A stretch of DNA of 64,000 bases from SLRI01 sp942491185 (lineage in GTDB: Bacteria; Pseudomonadota; Alphaproteobacteria; Geminicoccales; Geminicoccaceae). The notes under the pieces are model-generated. The model had not been told where the DNA came from and ran no database searches. It saw nothing but the letters and a program-made list of their open reading frames with translations. A program made the translations under genes and the position numbers. The stretch covers positions 434,001 through 498,000 of the forward strand of contig CALOAB010000021.1 of NCBI GenBank assembly GCA_942491185.1, in the 5' to 3' direction. Shown one piece after another: positions 53,040 to 62,934 of this stretch; positions within the stretch are counted from its first letter, which is position 1; every line of letters begins with the position of its first letter.

Positions 53040-53672
53040 CTACAGGGCGTGCTGCGAGTCGGCAGCTCGCAGCCGCTCGTTCTCGGCGCGAAGGGCGACG
53101 ATCTCCTCACGAACCGGTGTCAGCGCCGCCTCGAGCTCGGCCTCGGTGAAACGCTGGGTGATGTGCTGCGGGCAGTTCCAATCGAGCGCCTCGATCCGGA
53201 TGACAACGGCCCGTTCGACCTTGGCCGGGTAGGCCGGATCGGTGAGCCGCTCGATCAGGAACGGATCGGCCGCGACATCGACGAGGCTGGCTCGGCCCCA
53301 GAGCTTGAGCCGTCGCCGCCCGGCATAATCCATCAAGATCAGCGCGATGCGCTCGTTTTGGGCCAGGTTGCCGGTGCTCAGATACTGCTTGTTGCCGCTG
53401 AAATCGGCGTAGGCGATGGTCCGCTCGTCGAGCACCTCGAGAAAGCCCGGCAGGCCGCCACGGAACTGCACATACGGCCAGCCATCTTCATTGACGGTCG
53501 CCTGGTAGAAGCCGTCGCGGGCGGCGATGAACTGCCGCTCCTTGGCGGTCAGGCGGTCGCGGCGCGGGGCCGTTTCGGTCTCCATGCGGGCATAGCTGGC
53601 GCGCGAGCCGTGCCGCTCCTGGGCGGCCTTGACGGCATCGGTGAAGGTGATCTCGGCAAACGCGGTGGCCAT
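53040..53672 (-). CDS. pyridoxamine 5'-phosphate oxidase-family flavoprotein
   Basis: The 210-aa split-barrel protein has an N-terminal segment FTDAVKAAQERHGSRASYAR and the PPOX core LTAKERQFIAARDGFYQATVNEDGWPYVQFRGG, then ADFSGNKQYLSTGNLAQNERIALILMDY and RLKLWGRASLVD. A C-terminal extension contains WNCPQHITQRFTEAEL and a short coiled coil. This matches FMN-dependent PPOX-like oxidoreductases of the pyridoxamine oxidase-like 'general stress' type rather than PdxH. The ATG at 53672 follows AGGAGACAAGCG. It is divergent from a LysR gene about 105 bases away, which probably controls it. Confidence 0.88.
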   Translation of the reverse strand: MATAFAEITFTDAVKAAQERHGSRASYARMETETAPRRDRLTAKERQFIAARDGFYQATVNEDGWPYVQFRGGLPGFLEVLDERTIAYADFSGNKQYLSTGNLAQNERIALILMDYAGRRRLKLWGRASLVDVAADPFLIERLTDPAYPAKVERAVVIRIEALDWNCPQHITQRFTEAELEAALTPVREEIVALRAENERLRAADSQHAL

Positions 53673-53777
53673 CGCTTGTCTCCTGCGGCTGATCGACGTG
53701 ATGCCTTGAAGATGGACCCGTTGCGCTGAGTCGATAATAAGCCTATTCGGCAAGAGATTATTGCAGTGAGTGAAATA

Positions 53778-54698
53778 ATGGACCGACTCGAGGCCATGGC
53801 GGTCTTTCGCAGCGTCGCCGAGCTGGGTGGGCTGGCGGCCGCCGCCCGGCAGCTCAACATTTCTCCAGTGGCGGTGACCCGGGCGGTGGCCGGGCTCGAG
53901 GCGCGGCTCGGCGCGCGCCTGCTCACCCGAACGACGCGACGGGTCCGGCTCACCGAGGCGGGTGCCCGCTACCTCGCCGATTGCGGCCGCATCCTGGCCG
54001 AGGTCGACGAGGCCGAGGCGGCGGCGGCCGGCAGCCATGCGGCACCGCGCGGCACGCTCCGGGTGACCGCACCGACGCAGTTCGGCCGGCTGCATATCGG
54101 CCCGGCGCTGCCCGGCTTTCTCGACCGCTACCCCGAGGTCGCAGTCGAGCTCGTCCTGCTCGACCGCGTGGTCGATCTGGTCGAGGAGGGCATCGATGTG
54201 GGCTTGCGGATCGGCGAGCTCGGTGCCTCGTCGCTGGTCGCGATCCGGCTCGGGCAGGTGCGTCGAGTCGTCGTTGGCGCACCCGCGTTTCTCGAGCGCC
54301 AAGGCGTGCCGGCAACGCCCCGGGACCTGGCGAGCTATCAGCTGATCGTGCCGACCAGCCTGTCGAGCGGTGAGACCTGGCGCTTCGTCGACCCGGCGAG
54401 CAGCAATCGATCGCTGACGGTCAAGCTCGAGCCGCGCCTCAAGGTCAGCCAGCCGGAGGTGGCGATCGATGCCGCGATTTCAGGCTTTGGGCTGACCCGC
54501 GTGCCGATCTACCAGGTGGCCGAGCCGCTGGCCCGAGGGTCGCTGCGCATCGTGCTCGACGCCTTCGAGGAGCCGCCCGTGCCGGTCAGCCTGATCACCG
54601 TCGAGGGCAGGCGATCGGCGGCAAAAGCCCGGGCCTTTATCGACCACGTGGCACCAAAGCTGCGCGCGGTCCTGCGCGGCCTGCCCGGCAGCGATTGA
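53778..54698 (+). CDS. LysR-family transcriptional regulator
   Basis: The 306-aa regulator has an N-terminal winged helix (MDRLEAMAVFRSVAELGGLAAAARQLNISPVAVTRAVAGLEARLG, RTTRRVRLTEAG) and a C-terminal periplasmic-binding-like effector domain starting GTLRVTAPTQFGRLHIGPAL, with VDLVEEGIDVGLRIGEL. This is the DsdC/CrgA-like LysR branch. The ATG at 53778 is typical (MDRLEAM); a GTG at 53766 adds four residues. The divergent spacer holds ATAAT (53734-53738) and ATTAT (53757-53761) half-sites that could be part of its operator. The likely target is the neighbouring PPOX gene. Confidence 0.92.
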   Translation: MDRLEAMAVFRSVAELGGLAAAARQLNISPVAVTRAVAGLEARLGARLLTRTTRRVRLTEAGARYLADCGRILAEVDEAEAAAAGSHAAPRGTLRVTAPTQFGRLHIGPALPGFLDRYPEVAVELVLLDRVVDLVEEGIDVGLRIGELGASSLVAIRLGQVRRVVVGAPAFLERQGVPATPRDLASYQLIVPTSLSSGETWRFVDPASSNRSLTVKLEPRLKVSQPEVAIDAAISGFGLTRVPIYQVAEPLARGSLRIVLDAFEEPPVPVSLITVEGRRSAAKARAFIDHVAPKLRAVLRGLPGSD

Positions 54699-54714
54699 GC
54701 GGCCACCGCCTGGC

Positions 54715-55329
54715 TCAGACCCTGCGCCAGACGACGGCGAGATTGTTGGCCGGCATGTCGTGGATGGTGACGAGCGCGAAGCCGGCGCGCTCGGCCAGGG
54801 GCATGAGCTCGGCATCGAGGCAGCGCACGCCCCAGTCGGGATCGCGCGCCCTGAGGCCCTCGTCGAACGCGGCGTTGGACGCCGCGGTGTGGCGGCCATC
54901 GCGCTTGAAGGGGCCATAAAGGATCACGGGCGCGCCTTTGCCCAGCAGTCGCCCGGCACCGACAAAGAGGCCTTCCGCAACCGCCCATGGTGCGATGTGC
55001 ACGAGATTGGCGGCGAAGATCGCGTCGGCCCGGGTGATCGGCCAGACCGGTGCTGTGACGTCGACCTGGATGGCGGGCTCGATGTTGGGTGTGGCTGAGG
55101 TCCGCGCATGTGCGTCGATGCCGGCGAGCTGGCTCGCGTCGGCGTCGGATGGCTGCCAGCGTAGCGTTCTCGGCAGGTGCTGCGCCATGAACGCGGCATG
55201 CTCGCCGCTGCCGCTCGCGATCTCGAGCAGCAGGCCGGCCGGTGGCAGCTCGGCCTGCAGCACGGCCAGGATGGCGTCGCGGTTGCGCAGCGTGGCCGGG
55301 GCATGGCGGCGGGGGTCGGTATCGGGCAT
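54715..55329 (-). CDS. DUF938 class I SAM-dependent methyltransferase
   Basis: The 204-aa protein has the DUF938 signature: ILAVLQAELPPAGLLLEIASGSGEHAAFMAQHLP (motif I with the SGSGEH loop), WQPSDADASQLAGIDAH and ANLVHIAPWAVAEGLFVGAGRLL, GPFKRDGRHTAASNAAFD, with DWGVRCLDAE. It is a small cytosolic methyltransferase of unknown substrate. Start: ATG at 55329 (MPDTDPRRHAP). It lies eight bases downstream of the NDH-2 gene on the same strand, so it is probably co-transcribed. Confidence 0.88.
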   Translation of the reverse strand: MPDTDPRRHAPATLRNRDAILAVLQAELPPAGLLLEIASGSGEHAAFMAQHLPRTLRWQPSDADASQLAGIDAHARTSATPNIEPAIQVDVTAPVWPITRADAIFAANLVHIAPWAVAEGLFVGAGRLLGKGAPVILYGPFKRDGRHTAASNAAFDEGLRARDPDWGVRCLDAELMPLAERAGFALVTIHDMPANNLAVVWRRV

Positions 55330-55337
55330 CGGTTGGA

Positions 55338-56672
55338 TCAGTGCAGCTTGAGCTTCGGGCGAACGACCTGGTTGACGTGGCCAACCGCGATCATCGCCAG
55401 GCCCTTGAGCCAGCCATGGATGGCGATCAGGTGCATCCGGTAGAGCGAGATGTAGACCACGCGCGCCAGCCGACCCTCGATCGCCATCCGCCCGCCGACG
55501 AGATTGCCCATCAGGCTGCCGACGGTGGAGAACCGGCTGAGCGAGACCAGCGAGCCGCGGTCGCGGTAGATGAAGGGCACGAGCGGCCGGCCATCCAGCA
55601 GCCGTGCCAGGTTCTTGTGAACGGTCTCGGCCATCTGGTGCGCTGCCTGGGCGCGCGGCGGGATCGGCCGCTCGGCGTCCGGCAGGGTCAGGCTGGCGCA
55701 ATCGCCCAAGGCGAAGATCCGATCGTCGCGGCTGGTCTGCAGCGTCGGACGGACGACGAGCTGGCTCAGCCGATTGGTCTCGAGCCCGCCGATGCCCTCG
55801 AGATAGGGAGCCCCCTTGATCCCGGCGGCCCAGACCTTGAGGTCGGCCTTGATGGCCTCGCCGTCACTCGTGTGCATGGCTTCAGACGTGACCTCGGTGA
55901 CGGCCGTGTTGGTGAGGACGCGAACGCCAAGGCCCTCCAGCTCCTGGTGCGCCGCCTTGGCGAGCTTCTCAGGCAGGGCCGGAAGAATGCGCGGGCCGGC
56001 CTCGAGCAGCGTGACCCTGAGCCGGCTCTCGTCGAAGGTCTCGAGGCCGTAGTGGCGCAAGGCGGCAGCGGCATTGTAGAGCTCGGCTGCGAGCTCGACG
56101 CCGGTGGCACCGCCGCCGACGATGGCGATGTCGACATAGGCCTCCGTGCCGGGTGCCGTGGACATCGATCGCGACACGCCGAGGCAATGGTTCAAGAGCC
56201 GCTGGCGGAAGCGGTCGGCGGTTTCCCGCTGGTCGAGGAACATGCAGTGCTCGGCAACGCCCTTGGTGCCGAAATCGTTGGACACCGAGCCCACCGCAAG
56301 GACCAGGTAGTCGTAGCGGATGCGATGCCGCCCCATGATCTCGGTGCTGTCCTCATCGAGAATGGGGGCGATGACGATCTGCCCGGCGGCCCGGTCGATA
56401 TCCTCGAGTGTGCCCTTGAAGTAGCGGTAGCCCCAGCGATGCCCGTGGCTGCTGTAGCCCACCTCGTCGAGATTGGCGTCGAGCGAGCCGGCGGCCACCT
56501 CGTGCAGCAAGGGCTTCCAGATATGCGTCCGATTGCGCTCGACGAGGATGAGGTCGAAATCCGCGCTTCGGCCATACTTGCGAGCGAGCCGTGTCATGAG
56601 CTCGAGCCCGCCGGCGCCGCCGCCGACCACCACGATTTGCGTCTTCAGTGTCATATTGCTGAGGCGTTCCAT
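55338..56672 (-). CDS. ndh: type II NADH dehydrogenase (NDH-2)
   Basis: This membrane-associated, non-pumping NADH:quinone oxidoreductase has 444 aa. FAD-binding TQIVVVGGGAGGLELMTRLA, the NADH-binding VDIAIVGGGATGVELAAELYN, the FAD GD motif DDRIFALGDCASL and the quinone-side AQAAHQMAETVHKNL are all present. The C-terminal amphipathic membrane anchor contains YRMHLIAIHGWLKGLAMIAVGHVNQVV. Alternative start: ATG 56654 (MTLKTQIVVV). It is divergent from cbiX about 150 bases away. It is followed by the DUF938 methyltransferase. Confidence 0.93.
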   Translation of the reverse strand: MERLSNMTLKTQIVVVGGGAGGLELMTRLARKYGRSADFDLILVERNRTHIWKPLLHEVAAGSLDANLDEVGYSSHGHRWGYRYFKGTLEDIDRAAGQIVIAPILDEDSTEIMGRHRIRYDYLVLAVGSVSNDFGTKGVAEHCMFLDQRETADRFRQRLLNHCLGVSRSMSTAPGTEAYVDIAIVGGGATGVELAAELYNAAAALRHYGLETFDESRLRVTLLEAGPRILPALPEKLAKAAHQELEGLGVRVLTNTAVTEVTSEAMHTSDGEAIKADLKVWAAGIKGAPYLEGIGGLETNRLSQLVVRPTLQTSRDDRIFALGDCASLTLPDAERPIPPRAQAAHQMAETVHKNLARLLDGRPLVPFIYRDRGSLVSLSRFSTVGSLMGNLVGGRMAIEGRLARVVYISLYRMHLIAIHGWLKGLAMIAVGHVNQVVRPKLKLH

Positions 56673-56824
56673 GCTCTTGGCCGTACGCCTGCCCGCGCCG
56701 GCAAACCGAGCATATCGAACTGCACTGCAACATGCGACCATCCGTGGCGGTCCGGACGGCCCTCTCTTTGCCTTTCTCGGCGCAGCCGCTATGTCGCAAT
56801 CTCAGGGTTCAGCTGGAGTGGCCG

Positions 56825-58225
56825 ATGCGCGAGCAGGCGGGAAACGAGCGGATGGGGGTGATGGTCTGTGGCCATGGCTCGAGGTCCAAGGCGGCAGTGG
56901 CCGAATTCGCCGTCGTGGCCGAGAAGTTGCGCCTGCACTTCCCCGATTGGCCGGTCGAGCACGGCTATCTGGAGTTCGCCAACCCGGTCATCCGCGACGG
57001 GCTGGACAAGCTCAGGGAATCCGGTTGCGAGCGCATCCTGGCGGTCCCGGGCATGCTGTTCGCCGCCGGCCACGCCAAGAACGACATCCCCTCGGTGCTC
57101 AACACCTACCAGGCCAAGCACGGCATCAAGATCGACTACGGCCGCGAGCTGGCGGTCGACCTGAAGATGATCCGAGCCGCCGGCGATCGGGTGCAGGAAG
57201 CTGTCGACCGGGCCAACCGTGAGCACGGAGAGCTGCCCAATCACGAGGTCTGCCTCGTCGTCATCGGCCGCGGCGCCTCGGACCCGGACGCCAACTCGAA
57301 TGTCGCGAAGATCGCCCGCATGCTCTGGGAGGGCATGGGCTTCGGCTGGTGCGAGACGGGCTATTCCGGGGTCACATTCCCCTTGGTCGAGCCCTGCCTC
57401 GAGCATGTGGCGAAGCTCGGCTACAAGCGGGTGGTCGTCTTTCCCTATTTCCTCTTCACCGGCATCCTGATCGATCGCATCTACGGCTTCACCCGCGAGG
57501 TGGCGGCAAGGCATCCCACGATCCAGTTCATCGAGGCCGGCTACCTCAACGACCACCCGCTGGTGATCGAGACCTTCGCCGACCGGGTCCGCGAGATCCT
57601 CGAGGGCTCGAACCTGATGAACTGCTCGCTCTGCAAGTACCGCGCCCAGGTGCTGGGCTTCGAGCACGAGGTCGGGGCGCCGCAAGAGAGCCACCACCAC
57701 CACGTCGAGGGCAAGGGCGCCTCGGCACCGGGCTCGTCGGTCGAGGACTGCTCCTTGTGCGACACCTTCTGCACCGGCGCCTGCCGGGTGGCCGAGGCCC
57801 ACGACCATTCACATGCGCACAGCCACGATCATGGGCACGACCATGATCACGCGCATGGCCACGACCATCATCACCACCCCTACCCGCACGAGAAGCACCC
57901 GCACGGGCCGGTGAGCGCGCTCAAGGGTTTGGAAAAAGCGGAAAGGGAGGATGATCCTCCCTTTCGATCCCTGCTGGATTTGCGGTCCGGTGGGTGGTGG
58001 AGCAGTGGTAGATCAGGCGCCGAAGGTGACGCCGAGACCGGACCCTTGGGCGAGCTGCAAGATGATGTAGAGGCAAAACGGGACGGCGAAGACCAGCCAG
58101 CCGACGGTCGTCCACACGCCGCTGCCCTTGGTATGCCGCCTCGTCTTGGCGCCTTCAGATCTCATCCTCGACCTCCCGTCCCTGGAGAGCGTGCGTGGGG
58201 TGAAGATCCCGTCGATGCTGGATAA
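56825..58225 (+). CDS. cbiX: sirohydrochlorin cobaltochelatase (long CbiX) with His-rich tail and unusual extension
   Basis: The enzyme inserts Co2+ into sirohydrochlorin for cobalamin synthesis. Repeat one carries VMVCGHGSRSKA (His17) and MLFAAGHAKNDIP (His83); repeat two is VVIGRGASDPDANSN and VVVFPYFLFTGILIDRI. Residues 265-270 are MNCSLC, the MxCxxC iron-sulfur motif of CbiX, followed by DCSLCDTFCTGAC and a tract rich in His (326-360) ending HEKHPHGPVS. Family members end about here. The frame continues another ~100 residues to 58225 across the terminator and gene of a convergent small protein, so the natural end may be lost to a frameshift; a +1 shift would stop within two codons of HPHG. 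ATG at 56825. Confidence 0.9.
   Translation: MREQAGNERMGVMVCGHGSRSKAAVAEFAVVAEKLRLHFPDWPVEHGYLEFANPVIRDGLDKLRESGCERILAVPGMLFAAGHAKNDIPSVLNTYQAKHGIKIDYGRELAVDLKMIRAAGDRVQEAVDRANREHGELPNHEVCLVVIGRGASDPDANSNVAKIARMLWEGMGFGWCETGYSGVTFPLVEPCLEHVAKLGYKRVVVFPYFLFTGILIDRIYGFTREVAARHPTIQFIEAGYLNDHPLVIETFADRVREILEGSNLMNCSLCKYRAQVLGFEHEVGAPQESHHHHVEGKGASAPGSSVEDCSLCDTFCTGACRVAEAHDHSHAHSHDHGHDHDHAHGHDHHHHPYPHEKHPHGPVSALKGLEKAEREDDPPFRSLLDLRSGGWWSSGRSGAEGDAETGPLGELQDDVEAKRDGEDQPADGRPHAAALGMPPRLGAFRSHPRPPVPGERAWGEDPVDAG
57933..57964 (-). terminator. rho-independent terminator of the convergent small membrane gene
   Basis: The stem AAAGGGAGG (57942-57950) with CCTCCCTTT (57956-57964) is perfect. On the minus strand it is followed by CCGC and T5 (57937-57933). 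On the plus strand no T run follows. Confidence 0.7.
58013..58165 (-). CDS. small single-helix membrane protein
   Basis: The product is about 50 aa: a basic N-terminus (MRSEGAKTRRHTKG), then one hydrophobic segment (VWTTVGWLVFAVPFCLYIIL) and a short Gly-rich end. The ATG at 58165 is preceded by GGGAGGTCGAGG, a strong ribosome site, and a hairpin terminator lies beyond the stop, so expression is well supported. It overlaps the 3' extension of the cbiX frame in the antisense sense. Function unknown. Confidence 0.6.
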   Translation of the reverse strand: MRSEGAKTRRHTKGSGVWTTVGWLVFAVPFCLYIILQLAQGSGLGVTFGA

Positions 58226-58359
58226 TCTTACCGGCCGGCGCTGCCTGTCAAGTTGCGGGCGCCAGCTTCGGATGGGCGGCGGGCCCGCCGGGCCTTGTTG
58301 CGGCCATAGATTCGCGCCATACGGAGCGGTACTTTTTCGTGACATCCGGAGGACGCGTC

Positions 58360-59562
58360 ATGGCGCTCATCGCCAAGAGTCTCGCTCGCATCAAGCCGTC
58401 ACCAACCATCGCGGTGACCAATCTCGCCCGCGAGCTCAAGGCCGCCGGTCGCGACATCATCGGCCTCGGCGCCGGTGAGCCGGATTTCGACACGCCGGAC
58501 CACATCAAGGAAGCGGCGATCCAGGCGATCCGCGACGGTGACACCAAGTACACCGCGGTCGACGGCACGCCGGCGCTGAAGGACGCGATCTGCGCCAAGT
58601 TCGCGCGCGAGAACGGCCTCACCTACAAGCCCACCGAGGTGACGGTCGGCACCGGCGGCAAGCAGGTGCTCTACAACGCGCTCGTGGCCACCATCGACCC
58701 GGGCGACGAGGTGCTGATCCCCGCCCCCTACTGGGTCTCCTACCCCGACATGGTGCTGCTCGCCGGCGGCACGCCCGTGGCCATCGACTGCCCGGCCGCG
58801 AGCAACTTCAAGCTGCAGCCGGACCAGCTGGAGGCCGCGATCACAGCGAAGACCAAGTGGCTGATCTTGAACTCGCCCTCCAACCCGACCGGCTCGGCCT
58901 ACACCGAGGCCGAGCTGAAGGCGCTGGGCGAGGTGCTGATCAAGCATGCCCATGTCCACGTCATGACCGACGACATGTACGAGCACCTGGTCTACGGCGA
59001 CTTCCGCTTCACCACGCCGGCCCAGGTGACGCCCGAGCTCTACGGCCGGACGCTCACCGTCAACGGCGTCTCCAAGGCCTATGCCATGACCGGCTGGCGG
59101 ATCGGCTATGCCGGCGGCCCGGCCGAACTGATCAAGGCCATGGGCAAGGTGCAGTCGCAGAGCACCTCCAACCCGTCATCGATCAGCCAGGCAGCAGCCG
59201 TGGCTGCCCTCAACGGCTCACAAGACTTCCTGCCCGAGCGCAACGCCGTCTTCGTTCAGCGCCGCGACATCATCGTCGATCTCCTGAACCAGGCCCCGGG
59301 CCTGGAATGCCCGACGCCCGAAGGCGCCTTCTACGTCTATCCGAGCTGTGCCGGCGTGATCGGCCGCAAGACCCCGGACGGGGCGGTGATCGAAAGCTCC
59401 GAGGCCTTCGCCAAGTTCCTCCTGGAGGACGGCGGCGTCGCGGTGGTGCACGGCTCGGCCTTCGGCCTCGACCCCCACTTCCGCATCTCCTACGCAACCG
59501 CGACCGACCTCCTCGAGGAAGCCGGCAAGCGCATCATCGCGGTCTGCCAGAAGCTGGGGTAG
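58360..59562 (+). CDS. aatA: aspartate aminotransferase (class I, type Ib)
   Basis: This PLP enzyme exchanges amino groups between aspartate/glutamate and oxo-acids. The product is 400 aa. Motifs: GLGAGEPDFDTPDHIKEAA, KYTAVDGTPALKDAI, VGTGGKQVLYNAL (phosphate-binding), NSPSNPTGSAY (substrate Asn), and the PLP Lys in LTVNGVSKAYAMTGWRIGYA. The C-terminal Arg motif is in FRISYATA. Length and motifs are those of the alphaproteobacterial AatA family, which may also act on prephenate. The ATG at 58360 follows CCGGAGGACGCGTC. Confidence 0.95.
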   Translation: MALIAKSLARIKPSPTIAVTNLARELKAAGRDIIGLGAGEPDFDTPDHIKEAAIQAIRDGDTKYTAVDGTPALKDAICAKFARENGLTYKPTEVTVGTGGKQVLYNALVATIDPGDEVLIPAPYWVSYPDMVLLAGGTPVAIDCPAASNFKLQPDQLEAAITAKTKWLILNSPSNPTGSAYTEAELKALGEVLIKHAHVHVMTDDMYEHLVYGDFRFTTPAQVTPELYGRTLTVNGVSKAYAMTGWRIGYAGGPAELIKAMGKVQSQSTSNPSSISQAAAVAALNGSQDFLPERNAVFVQRRDIIVDLLNQAPGLECPTPEGAFYVYPSCAGVIGRKTPDGAVIESSEAFAKFLLEDGGVAVVHGSAFGLDPHFRISYATATDLLEEAGKRIIAVCQKLG

Positions 59563-59587
59563 GCGCGTAGGAACTGCGAGGACGCTA

Positions 59588-59953
59588 TCAGGCGAGTGAA
59601 TACGGCTTGATCAGCGTTTCGGCTGGGATGCTCAGCGTGGCATGCAGGCGGCGGACCATGGCCATAGTCAGTGGACGCTTGCGGCCCAGCACCTCGGAGA
59701 CGCGGCCGCGGCCGCCGATCAGCGGTTCCAGATCCTTGCGCTCGAGCCCGAGGGCTTCCATGCGATGGAGGATTGCCTCGACCGGATCGGGATCGTCGAT
59801 CGGATCGTGCTTCTCTTCCCAGGCATCGACGAGGGTGGCGAGAACGTCGAGGCGATCAGCCTCCGGCCCGTCGTCCTCGACATGCATCAGCTTGTCGAGT
59901 TCGGCGAGTGCTGCCCGATAATCGGCTTCCGTCTTGATCGGCTTGATGTCCAT
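59588..59953 (-). CDS. higA: HigA-family antitoxin
   Basis: The 121-aa antitoxin has an N-terminal toxin-binding part (MDIKPIKTEADYRAALAELDKL, then the acidic WEEKHDPIDDPDPVEAI linker) and a C-terminal Xre-like HTH (HRMEALGLERKDLEPLIGGRGRVSEVLGRKRPLTMAMVRRLHATL). This is the HigA2-like layout. It follows the toxin gene by 18 bases in the toxin-first order characteristic of HigBA modules. It probably autorepresses through the palindrome at 60280-60298. Confidence 0.9.
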   Translation of the reverse strand: MDIKPIKTEADYRAALAELDKLMHVEDDGPEADRLDVLATLVDAWEEKHDPIDDPDPVEAILHRMEALGLERKDLEPLIGGRGRVSEVLGRKRPLTMAMVRRLHATLSIPAETLIKPYSLA

Positions 59954-59971
59954 AGGCCTTCGCTCTCGTCA

Positions 59972-60265
59972 CTAAACGCTATTGGCATCGATCCTGTCGT
60001 ATTCGGCATGCGTGCCGATGAAGCGGATATACGCGATACGACTGCGATAGTTCATCCTGACAATCAGGCGATATTTGTTGCCGGCGATATTGAAGCAGAC
60101 ACGGTTGTCGGAGAGAAAGCTGGCATTGCGATAGTCCCGCTTCACCGCCGCCGGCGTGTCCCAATCGGCCTGCCTGGCGAACCTGAACCACGCACGCAAC
60201 GGCTGCTCGGCGTCCGCATGAGCACCCCAAAAGGCCATGAGGGTTCGCCGTGCGATCACGCGCAT
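59972..60265 (-). CDS. higB: HigB-family mRNA interferase toxin
   Basis: The 97-aa toxin matches the HigB (PF09907) pattern: MRVIARRTLMAFWGAHADAEQPLRAW, then WDTPAAVKRDYRNASFLSDNRVCFNIAGNKYRLIVRMNYRSRIAYIRFIGTHAEYDRID. The conserved F-N-I-x-x-N-x-Y-R-L strand, then Y-R..Y-I-R-F-I-G-T-H-A-E-Y-D-x-I-D, is the family core and carries the RNase surface. The module lies between trpE and aatA. Confidence 0.92.
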   Translation of the reverse strand: MRVIARRTLMAFWGAHADAEQPLRAWFRFARQADWDTPAAVKRDYRNASFLSDNRVCFNIAGNKYRLIVRMNYRSRIAYIRFIGTHAEYDRIDANSV

Positions 60266-60279
60266 GGCTGAATGTACTC

Positions 60280-60298
60280 TGATCCCATTTTGGGATCA
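60280..60298. promoter_or_regulatory. palindromic operator upstream of higBA
   Basis: TGATCCCA-TTT-TGGGATCA has perfect 8-bp arms. It lies 15 bases upstream of the higB start and just after the trpE stop. No T run follows, so it is better explained as a HigA binding site than as a terminator. Confidence 0.6.
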
Positions 60299-60312
60299 AG
60301 CGCCAACGCCGC

Positions 60313-61830
<1,518 letters not shown>

Positions 61831-61903
61831 GGCACTGGCTTCCTGGTTGAGATCGGGTAGCAACGCGCGCTCTTGTAGGTCGGAAGGGGCGCCGCGCAAA
61901 GGT

Positions 61904-62857
61904 TCAGGTCAGAACGGAATCGCGAAACCAGTCGAGGTCGATATTGCCGCCGCAGAGGATGACGGCGCAGCTCTTGCCGGCCATGGCGTGCTTCTCCTTG
62001 AGCAGGCCGGCGAGTGGTGCTGCCCCTGCTCCTTCGGCGAGGTTGTGGGTGTCGGTCCAATAGGCACGGATCGCCGCTGTGATCTCCTCTTCGCTGAGCC
62101 GGATCACCCGGGCGCAACCGCCGAGGATGACGTCGAGCGCCTGGGGCTCTGGGATGCGGGTCGCCATGCCGTCGGCGATCGTTTCCGCGGGCTCGGTGGT
62201 GATCACCCGGCCCGCCTCGAAGGAGAGCGCATAAGCCGGCAGCGCCTCGCTGACGACGCCCACGATCTCTGTCTTCCGGCCGAGCAGGTCGCGGGTGCGG
62301 ATCAGCCCGGCGATGCCGGAGCCGAGGCCGATCGGCACATAGATGGTATCGAGGTCGGCGACAGCGGTGAACAGCTCCAGCGCATAAGTAGCGACGCCGC
62401 GCACCAACAACGGGTCGAAGGAGGCCAGCATCCAATGGCCCTCACGCTCGGCGAGACGCTTGGCTTCCTCGCGGGCGGCGTCGAAGTCGGCCCCGTGGAC
62501 GACCAGCTCGGCGCCGAAGGCCCGCATCGCCGCGTTCTTCTCGCTGCTATTGCCTTCGGGAACGACGATCACGGAGCGCAGCCCGTGCAGCGCGGCGGCG
62601 AACGCAATGCTCTGGCCGTGATTGCCGCGGGTTGCCGAGATGACGCTGGACACCTCGGGATGCGCCCGGGCGAGCCAGTCCATGTAGACGAGGCCGCCTC
62701 TGACCTTGAAGGCGCCGGTGGGCGTGTGGTTCTCGTGCTTGACCCAGACCTCCGAGCCGGCGCGCTCGGCGAGCAGCGGCCAGGCATATTGCGGGGTCGG
62801 CGGCATGACGCCGTGAACGAGGGCTCGGGCGGCCTCGAGCTCGTCCCTGGTGAACAT
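61904..62857 (-). CDS. threonine/serine dehydratase family protein (PLP-dependent)
   Basis: The 317-aa fold-type II PLP enzyme has the Schiff-base Lys51 in TPTGAFKVRGG, GNHGQSIAFAA (phosphate Asn loop), and the PLP-phosphate Gly-rich loop IGLGSGIAG; the C-terminal AVILCGGNID fits the family. It lacks the C-terminal regulatory ACT domain, so it is the short catabolic type. A hydroxy-amino-acid or a related substrate is likely. It lies upstream of trpE on the same strand; the trpE open frame reaches close to its stop. ATG at 62857. Confidence 0.9.
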   Translation of the reverse strand: MFTRDELEAARALVHGVMPPTPQYAWPLLAERAGSEVWVKHENHTPTGAFKVRGGLVYMDWLARAHPEVSSVISATRGNHGQSIAFAAALHGLRSVIVVPEGNSSEKNAAMRAFGAELVVHGADFDAAREEAKRLAEREGHWMLASFDPLLVRGVATYALELFTAVADLDTIYVPIGLGSGIAGLIRTRDLLGRKTEIVGVVSEALPAYALSFEAGRVITTEPAETIADGMATRIPEPQALDVILGGCARVIRLSEEEITAAIRAYWTDTHNLAEGAGAAPLAGLLKEKHAMAGKSCAVILCGGNIDLDWFRDSVLT

Positions 62858-62934
62858 CTCAAGCTCCGGGTGTGACCAGACGGTGCAGCCGGCTTAGCGC
62901 ATCGCTCGTTCGCCGGCCAGCCGGCCGATACCGG

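Noticed and set aside
55242..56861. Plus-strand 539-codon frame opposite NDH-2
   Set aside because: Antisense shadow of a gene with two intact dinucleotide-binding motifs.
57780..57910. Dense HDH/HAH-type repeats resembling a short tandem repeat array
   Set aside because: These are codons of the His-rich metal-binding tail of CbiX, a known feature of the family, not a CRISPR or microsatellite.
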